DNA of 6,310 bases, taken from positions 1-6,310 of the forward strand of contig JAUVIW010000057.1 of NCBI GenBank assembly GCA_030592525.1, given 5' to 3'. Made by a program: the position numbers and the translations under genes. Under the pieces are notes generated by a model. That model was not told the DNA's origin. It did not search any database and was given only the letters and a program-made list of their open reading frames with translations. Origin of the DNA: an archaeon (GTDB lineage Archaea; B1Sed10-29; WALL01). This document shows, piece after piece, positions 1-3,572 of this stretch (the first letter of the stretch is position 1; the number at the start of each line of letters is the position of its first letter).

Positions 1-182
1 AGAAGGAGCAGAAGGCTGAAGAAGAGAAGGTAGTTGCCGAGCAGCAGAAAGCCTACGACCCCGAGAAAGGGCCGGAGTGCTCTGTGTGCGGGCAGCCCGG
101 AGCCGACAAGTCGTTCGGGGGCATGAAATTCCACAAACGCTGTTTGAGAAAAACCAGAAAGCAGGCAAAGGGAATGGTTTAA
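1..182 (+). CDS. C-terminal fragment of a small zinc-finger (C2HC) protein, function unknown
   Basis: The gene is cut by the window edge; its reading frame starts at base 3 and gives 59 residues before TAA at 180-182. The visible part begins with a Lys/Glu/Gln/Ala-rich stretch (about residues 1-17) that is probably a helix. It then has Cys-x2-Cys (residues 26 and 29), a 14-residue spacer, and His-x2-Cys (44 and 47), followed by a basic tail. This looks like a small treble-clef or zinc-ribbon-like metal site. I do not recognise the family. The charged helix plus zinc knuckle plus basic tail could suit nucleic-acid or protein binding, but that is inference. The stop codon overlaps that of the convergent minus-strand gene. 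A start codon, if nearby, lies upstream of the window. Confidence 0.7.
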   Translation, partial: KEQKAEEEKVVAEQQKAYDPEKGPECSVCGQPGADKSFGGMKFHKRCLRKTRKQAKGMV

Positions 183-415
183 AGCCCTTTGAACCAGTCG
201 CTTGGCTCGACAAAGTGCACGTTTGTTTCCTTGCGGACAGTGATTAGTTTCTTTTTCTCGAGCTGCGACAAGGTTGACGCGAGGCTGGACTTTGCGAGGC
301 CCGTCTTGCGCTCGAGCTCATTGCGCTTCAGGCCGTTCGACGGCATTATGAGGCCCATTACCTTGCGCTCGTTATCACTGAGTGTTTTCAGGAGGTTGGC
401 CTTGCCGCCACTCAC
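179..415 (-). CDS. Winged helix-turn-helix DNA-binding protein, probably the cytoplasmic half of a membrane-tethered regulator
   Basis: This is a 78-residue protein starting at GTG (415-413). The start overlaps the TGA of the upstream gene as GTGA. The protein is essentially one wHTH domain: a first helix with the phrase LSDNERKVMGLI (about residues 12-23), a helix-turn-helix around NELERKTGLAKSSLASTLSQL (split here as NELERKTGLA then KSSLASTLSQL, about 32-52), then a basic KKKLITVRKETN hairpin wing (about 54-65). This is the typical wHTH of archaeal predicted membrane-associated regulators (COG2512-like), where it follows a TM helix directly. No Shine-Dalgarno site precedes the GTG; the upstream bases are an A9 run. 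Translation therefore probably depends on coupling, or on a frameshift from the preceding gene. A free MarR-like or ArsR-like repressor is the alternative. Target genes are unknown; its own operon is a natural candidate. Confidence 0.85.
   Translation of the reverse strand: MSGGKANLLKTLSDNERKVMGLIMPSNGLKRNELERKTGLAKSSLASTLSQLEKKKLITVRKETNVHFVEPSDWFKGL
248..258 (+). terminator. T-rich tract, possible terminator of the left-hand plus gene
   Basis: TTTCTTTTTCT lies 66 bases past the stop of the zinc-finger gene, in plus orientation and inside the antisense wHTH gene. Archaeal RNA polymerase ends at such T-rich tracts. No stem is needed or seen. Support is compositional only. Confidence 0.3.
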
Positions 416-1017
416 GCTTTTTTTTTAATTACAAAGAAGTACCCGGCCACAGCGACAATCAGTACCAGCACAACCGCTATCGGGAGGAGGTAATCCGGCT
501 GTGGTGCTGTTGTGGGTGTGGTGGGGGTTGCGGGGGCCGTGGGAGCGACAGGCTCTGTGAAAGAGTAAGTCAGCGCGATTGCGCTGCCGCCATCGCTCCA
601 CACGACGTTCTTCGAGCCGCTAACAGGGACAATCTCGGCTTGCGGAGTTGTAGTGGAAATATCGGCGTTGGAGGGGAGGGAGACAGTCACCGAGTTCGGG
701 GATGCTGAACTCAAGTCCATGTCCAAAGACCATATCCCGTTATCACGGATGGTTATGGTCGAGGACTTGTAGATGATGTTGGCAGCTCCAGCCGAGCCAA
801 CAGTGATGTCAATCCCATTAGGCGCATTAATGTACAAGCCTCCGCTCACTTGGGGGGTGGCGTCAATAGGGAGCGGCAGATTAACCGTTCCAGAGCCGGT
901 GAGGGTTGTTGCAACGAAAGCGTTGCCGTTCTCAGCCACAACAATGTTGTAGCTCGCGCTCACCGCCATTACAGACGCCATGATTAAAAGCAAGCTGACT
1001 AGTACACGCATGCGCAT
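412..1017 (-). CDS. Secreted-domain protein with C-terminal transmembrane helix, sensor half of a putative membrane-bound regulator
   Basis: This 201-residue protein has a cleavable-looking signal peptide (residues 1-21, MRMR then a hydrophobic core ending VSA). A beta-rich extracellular domain follows (about 22-154), including the phrase VNLPLPIDATPQV (45-57). Next come a Pro/Thr/Ala linker (155-174) and one TM helix (about 177-197). It ends almost at once with IKKKA in the cytoplasm. In archaeal COG2512-type proteins this order continues straight into a wHTH. Here the wHTH is encoded next, 4 bp overlapping and in the -1 frame, after nine A residues. I infer that this is the sensor/anchor half of that regulator. 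The ligand is unknown. The start could be Met1 (1017) or Met3 (1011); a GGAG at 1031-1028 lies upstream of both. The acidic secreted-protein gene ends 21 bp upstream, so the genes are probably co-transcribed. Confidence 0.8.
   Translation of the reverse strand: MRMRVLVSLLLIMASVMAVSASYNIVVAENGNAFVATTLTGSGTVNLPLPIDATPQVSGGLYINAPNGIDITVGSAGAANIIYKSSTITIRDNGIWSLDMDLSSASPNSVTVSLPSNADISTTTPQAEIVPVSGSKNVVWSDGGSAIALTYSFTEPVAPTAPATPTTPTTAPQPDYLLPIAVVLVLIVAVAGYFFVIKKKA
418..426 (-). other. A9 slippery run at the membrane-protein/wHTH junction
   Basis: On the minus strand, nine consecutive A residues encode Lys-Lys-Lys just before GCG TGA. Read in the membrane-protein frame, the heptamer A AAA AAA (424-418) has the X XXY YYZ form of known -1 frameshift sites. 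A -1 shift, or one extra A in mRNA or genome, would read on as K-K-K-S-V-S-G-G-K and fuse the upstream 200 residues to the wHTH, giving about 279 residues. On the plus strand the same run is T9 and could also end readthrough transcripts from the left-hand gene. The run is seen directly; its use is inferred. Confidence 0.55.
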
Positions 1018-1038
1018 TTATTTCCCACTCCTAGTATT

Positions 1039-1974
1039 TTAACCCAATGCAATGGGCTCTTCTTCTGCAGCGGGCTCCTCGGCTACAGGCTCTTCTGCGA
1101 TGGGCTCCTCAACTGCAGGCGCCTCTGCGTCAGGTGCCTCAACAGCGGGCTCCACAACAGCGGCAGCCTCAACTACAGGCTCCTCAACAGCGGGCTCCTC
1201 GGCTGCAGCTTCCTCAACAGGGGCTTCGGCTTCCTGGAGAGGTGCCTCTTCATCGAGCTCGGCGCGGATTACGTCAACATCCACATCAACGACAACGTCA
1301 CCACCCTCGACAAAGTCCTCGAGCTGCTCAGCGAGAGCTGCCTGCTCTTCTTCGGTGCCGACTGTAGCGGTCAGCAAGAGCTCGGCCTTGAACTCCTCGT
1401 CCATGTACTCGACCTCGCCCTCTATGGCTACAATGACTTCCTCAGGAATCTCCTCTCCAGCCGCTTCCTCGACGGCTTCAGTAACGTCATCAGCGAGAGT
1501 CTCGTCGTCGACGGTTATGGTGCCGATTAGGGACTCGCGAATCTCAGCGAGCTCGCGCGTCATCATGTTGCGAACGACCTCTCCAGTGAACGCGTCCTCG
1601 GTCTGCATGCGCTCACGGATCTGCCACTTCATCTCGTTCGTGGCCTCATTGAACCCGGTCGCGAAGTCAGACATGCTGCCCTTGTAGCCCATTTCCTTGA
1701 GCTGCTCATGAGTCAGCTTGAACTGCTCCTGGCGCACCTTGTTAGTAGTAGCTATAAGCTTGCCTTGGTTGATTTTTTCAGCCCTCTCAGGCTTGCCCTT
1801 GGAGGGCGCTGTTACTTCGTCGCTGTCCGCGTCAATAACATCGACGGGCTTGCCTGTGATTTTGTCTTCCTTAACAGGCTTGCCGACGGTGTCAGGCTTT
1901 ACTGCCATGACAGGAGCGACGAAAACTGCGATCACGAGGACCGCGAGAATTGCTGCCAACATTAGTTTTTTCAT
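1039..1974 (-). CDS. Secreted acidic protein with C-terminal PxxEE pentapeptide repeats, function unknown
   Basis: I choose ATG at 1974-1972, giving 311 residues. The GTG nine bases upstream lies inside the AGGTGA Shine-Dalgarno site, which is correctly placed for this ATG. Residues 1-24 are a clear signal peptide (MKK, hydrophobic core, ending PVMA). The mature N-terminus is basic/polar with three Gly-Lys-Pro motifs (about 31-33, 41-43, 60-62). Residues about 75-150 are charged and probably helical, and contain the only Trp. Residues about 155-240 are acidic. Residues 251-305 are eleven pentads of the type P-x-x-E-E, after which the chain ends without a TM helix or sorting motif. There is no cysteine. 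I do not recognise a family. An exported, highly acidic protein with a proline-spaced tail could be a surface stalk, a cation-binding or an envelope protein; this is inference. It is first in the operon with the membrane-bound regulator pair. Confidence 0.8.
   Translation of the reverse strand: MKKLMLAAILAVLVIAVFVAPVMAVKPDTVGKPVKEDKITGKPVDVIDADSDEVTAPSKGKPERAEKINQGKLIATTNKVRQEQFKLTHEQLKEMGYKGSMSDFATGFNEATNEMKWQIRERMQTEDAFTGEVVRNMMTRELAEIRESLIGTITVDDETLADDVTEAVEEAAGEEIPEEVIVAIEGEVEYMDEEFKAELLLTATVGTEEEQAALAEQLEDFVEGGDVVVDVDVDVIRAELDEEAPLQEAEAPVEEAAAEEPAVEEPVVEAAAVVEPAVEAPDAEAPAVEEPIAEEPVAEEPAAEEEPIALG
1060..1224 (-). repeat. 15-bp tandem coding repeat encoding PxxEE pentads
   Basis: Eleven consecutive 15-bp units encode residues 251-305 of the acidic secreted protein. 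On the plus strand ten units beginning GGC/GGT/GC.. can be laid end to end from 1073 to 1222; typical units read ggctcctcaacagcg. The units are imperfect, with many third-position differences. The pentads include PAVEE, PVVEA, PIAEE and PVAEE. The exact 5-codon period without frame loss indicates expansion by unit duplication followed by divergence under protein-level selection. Such arrays can change copy number between strains. Confidence 0.85.
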
Positions 1975-1979
1975 GATAT

Positions 1980-1985
1980 TCACCT
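1980..1985 (-). promoter_or_regulatory. Shine-Dalgarno site AGGTGA that fixes the acidic-protein start
   Basis: On the minus strand AGGTGA (1985-1980) is followed by five bases and then ATG at 1974. The sequence complements the archaeal 16S 3' end. It contains the GTG that would otherwise be the longest in-frame start, so the start is placed at the downstream ATG. Confidence 0.75.
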
Positions 1986-1997
1986 TGGTTAAGACTA

Positions 1998-2050
1998 GGA
2001 ATGAACAGTATAAGTAACGGGGTTAGGACAGGGGTGAACAGGAGTGAACA
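1998..2050. repeat. 10-bp direct repeats GGRRTGAACA around the operon promoter
   Basis: Three near-identical 10-mers lie on the plus strand: GGAATGAACA (1998-2007), GGGGTGAACA (2031-2040) and GGAGTGAACA (2041-2050). A weaker fourth unit, GGTTAGGACA (2021-2030), makes three units in tandem from 2021 to 2050. The tandem spacing is 10 bp and the separate copy is 33 bp from the second, so all lie on nearly the same DNA face. They flank the probable TATA box at 2008-2016. This resembles a multi-site operator. The wHTH protein of the same operon is a possible binder, which is inference. Confidence 0.55.
2008..2016 (-). promoter_or_regulatory. Probable TATA box of the acidic-protein/regulator operon
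   Basis: Minus strand TACTTATAC (2016-2008) is centred about 26 bases upstream of about 1986, which would give a leader of roughly 12 bases carrying the AGGTGA site just before ATG at 1974. It sits in the 78-bp gap between the AMMECR1 stop and this gene. The spacing fits archaeal promoters; no transcription start was measured. Confidence 0.5.
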
Positions 2051-2060
2051 GGTTACTCCT
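2040..2060. repeat. Imperfect palindrome over the AMMECR1 stop codon
   Basis: AGGAGTGA (2040-2047) faces TTACTCCT (2053-2060) around a 5-base centre, with seven of eight positions complementary and a G-T pair at the eighth. It covers the AMMECR1 stop (2055-2053) and the last 10-bp direct repeat. It could be a dyad operator for the downstream operon or a weak hairpin at the end of the AMMECR1 message. No T-run follows on the minus strand. Confidence 0.4.
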
Positions 2061-2613
2061 GGAAAATCTGGCCCTCGAAAGTAAGTACTTCTGTGGTGTC
2101 ATCCTTCCAGGCGTGGGGAGGGAGGCCGGCCTTCCAGCATGTTGCCTCCAAGAATTCTGTGGGGCTCCACTCGCCGTTTTCCACGGCAACCTGCGGCAAG
2201 AGGAGGCCGCTGGCGTTGGAGGCCTTTATGATGAGGCCGTGCGTGCCTATGGTGATTTGGGAGGGGTAGCTGCCCTTGGAGCCTGAGAGCTTCTCCGGAG
2301 GGGTGAGGATGGTTATCTCAATGCGGACTGTGTCCAGCTCTCCGAGGCCCAGGGGCTTGAAGCGGGGGTCGCGCGTGGCGGCAGAGACAGCGGCGTCAGC
2401 AAGGGCCTCTGCAAGCGGGGCAGAGGGGTAAGGATAGCCAATGCAGCCGCGGAGGACGCCCGCAGGCGTCTTCAGGGTGCAGAACACGCCGCGCTTTTCC
2501 TGGTAGGCAGGGCTTTGGGGCATGGGTGGCTTGGAGCCGGCAAAATGGGCTTTTATGGCGTTGCGGGCCAGTAGCAAGAGGGTTTTGCCCTGCTCAGCCG
2601 TCAAAAGAACCAT
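2053..2613 (-). CDS. AMMECR1 domain protein
   Basis: At 186 residues this is the usual length of a stand-alone archaeal AMMECR1 protein (PF01871/TIGR00296). Hallmarks are seen in order: an N-terminal helix (about 6-24), the invariant LRGCIG (54-59) with its cysteine, LAEALADAAVSAATRDPRF (67-85), the beta-strand phrase VRIEITILTPPEKL (96-109), GLLLPQVAVE (136-145) followed by W and FLEATCWKAGL (154-164), and a final VLTFEGQIFQE. The family is found in archaea, bacteria and eukaryotes, and its biochemical activity is not settled. In many prokaryotes it is genetically linked to MEMO and a radical SAM protein, but neither is present here. The ATG at 2613 has no Shine-Dalgarno site. A TATA-like element about 27 bases upstream suggests a leaderless transcript starting at or near the ATG. 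It is divergent from the CDIN1-like nuclease gene. Confidence 0.95.
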   Translation of the reverse strand: MVLLTAEQGKTLLLLARNAIKAHFAGSKPPMPQSPAYQEKRGVFCTLKTPAGVLRGCIGYPYPSAPLAEALADAAVSAATRDPRFKPLGLGELDTVRIEITILTPPEKLSGSKGSYPSQITIGTHGLIIKASNASGLLLPQVAVENGEWSPTEFLEATCWKAGLPPHAWKDDTTEVLTFEGQIFQE

Positions 2614-2617
2614 ATGC

Positions 2618-2625
2618 TTTATAAA
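2618..2625 (+). promoter_or_regulatory. Self-complementary TATA box TTTATAAA, probable promoter of the nuclease gene
   Basis: TTTATAAA is a perfect palindrome, so it can be read in both directions. In plus orientation it predicts a start near 2647-2650 and a leader of about 35 bases containing AGGACG (2671-2676) before ATG at 2684. A second AT-rich element (ATAAAA, 2637-2642) could give a shorter leader. Confidence 0.45.
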
Positions 2626-2634
2626 CGAACCGGC

Positions 2635-2643
2635 GCATAAAAG
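2635..2643 (-). promoter_or_regulatory. Candidate TATA element for leaderless AMMECR1 transcription
   Basis: Minus strand CCTTTTATG, within CAAATCCTTTTATGCG, is centred about 27 bases upstream of the ATG at 2613. That is the archaeal distance from TATA to transcription start, so the mRNA would begin at the start codon. This agrees with the lack of any Shine-Dalgarno match. The symmetric TTTATAAA at 2618-2625 is too close to the ATG to serve this gene. Confidence 0.4.
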
Positions 2644-2683
2644 GATTTGCTTCTTCTCCCAGAACCATTTAGGACGAAAGAAA

Positions 2684-3535
2684 ATGAGAATGAATATAAG
2701 AGAATATGAAAGGCTCTACAGCGAGCTCAGCTTAGAAGAAGATGTTGAGCGCTTGGCTGAAGAGGAAGGATACGACAAGGAGCTCTTGTTCGTCATATTT
2801 ACAGAGAAACACGTGCGCGTAATAAAGCGCGATTTCTACAAGGTAAAGAACAACACTCGGCGCCTGCTCTCCAAATGGAGGCAGGGGCAAACCTTCACAT
2901 CCCTAGCGAAAGAAATAGGGTTCTCGCCGCTCATGATGGCGAACCTGCTCATGAAAGAGCACGGGATGACAAAAAAGGACGTGCAGAGCGCGCTGCGCGA
3001 CACGAAAGCTATCAAAGACGCGAGGCTGAAGAGGGAGATACACGAGGCAATGGACTCGGACATGGTCTACTCAGCAGAAGGCGCGAGGATACAGAAAGAG
3101 CGCGGCATTGAGGGCGAGGACACGATTGCCAAGTGGCTTGATGAGCAAGGGCTGACCTACAAGACAGAAGAGGACTTGAAAGGAAAGACAGAGCACGGAA
3201 AGACCGTGGACTTCCTGCTGGACAAGCCGATTACGGTGCAGTTCGAGGACGGGCCCAAGGAAATCAATTGGATTGAGTCCAAGGGCAGCTTCGGCGACAA
3301 CAAGAAGATGATGCGCGACTACCGGAAGCAATTGGAGCCGTACACCAAGTACTGGGGTCCGGGGATAGTTGTTTACTGGTTCGGGTTCCTCGACGGGATG
3401 GAAATGTGGCTGGAGCCAAGGGATGTTATGCCCGTCACGAGGGAGTGGTTCGGAAAGCACGGCGAAATGTGCTACCAGAACCCGAATATACCTGAAAGAA
3501 TGAAGTGCACGCCCACAGAGAAGCGCAAACGTTAA
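2684..3535 (+). CDS. CDIN1/C15orf41-like PD-(D/E)XK nuclease (TPD family)
   Basis: The protein is 283 residues from ATG 2684, which follows AGGACG at 2671-2676; the ATG at 2690 is possible. The longer open frame from 2522 is rejected because it runs antisense through the AMMECR1 5' end and the promoters. The N-terminal half is helical with an HTH-like segment (about 71-94, FTSLAKEIGFSPLMMANLL). The C-terminal half is the nuclease fold: a helix with GEDTIAKWL (144-152, E145 candidate), KTVDFLL (173-179, D176), INWIESKGSFGD (194-205, E198 and K200), a Gln (Q216), and GPGIVVYWFGFLDG (226-239). The order and phrases match human CDIN1 (WIESKASFGD, GPGLVIYWYGF), which is about 281 residues and is mutated in congenital dyserythropoietic anaemia type I. 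The family's eponymous Thr-Pro-Asp is Thr-Val-Asp here. It is an inferred metal-dependent nuclease; the natural substrate is unknown. A basic tail ends the chain. Confidence 0.93.
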   Translation: MRMNIREYERLYSELSLEEDVERLAEEEGYDKELLFVIFTEKHVRVIKRDFYKVKNNTRRLLSKWRQGQTFTSLAKEIGFSPLMMANLLMKEHGMTKKDVQSALRDTKAIKDARLKREIHEAMDSDMVYSAEGARIQKERGIEGEDTIAKWLDEQGLTYKTEEDLKGKTEHGKTVDFLLDKPITVQFEDGPKEINWIESKGSFGDNKKMMRDYRKQLEPYTKYWGPGIVVYWFGFLDGMEMWLEPRDVMPVTREWFGKHGEMCYQNPNIPERMKCTPTEKRKR

Positions 3536-3539
3536 TATA
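3532..3539 (+). promoter_or_regulatory. Possible TATA box of the beta-propeller operon
   Basis: TTAATATA overlaps the stop codon of the nuclease gene. It is centred about 37 bases upstream of ATG at 3573, predicting a leader of about 10 bases beginning near GGGTG (3561-3565), the weak Shine-Dalgarno match. The 37-bp gap would also allow co-transcription with the nuclease gene. Confidence 0.4.
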
Positions 3540-3572
3540 GGCGGCATCCCTATCCCCAAAGGGTGTTGCTAA

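Noticed and set aside
1052..1687. 211-codon plus-strand open frame rich in Ser, Ala and Thr
   Set aside because: It is the mirror of the repetitive Glu/Ala/Pro-coding tail and acidic region of the minus-strand secreted protein. It has no ribosome-binding site and its composition is explained by the antisense repeats.
1975..1983. GTG start adding three residues to the acidic secreted protein
   Set aside because: That GTG is part of the AGGTGA Shine-Dalgarno site for the ATG at 1974.
2522..2683. 54-codon upstream extension of the nuclease reading frame
   Set aside because: It is antisense to the conserved start of AMMECR1, crosses both promoters, and encodes no family-like sequence. The ATG at 2684 has AGGACG upstream and gives the expected family length.
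3071..3559. 162-codon minus-strand open frame
   Set aside because: It is antisense to the nuclease catalytic domain, whose motifs are unmistakable on the plus strand.
3541..3572. Possible hairpin in the gap before the beta-propeller gene (CCC..GGG)
   Set aside because: The arms pair over only three or so consecutive bases and do not form a convincing stem.
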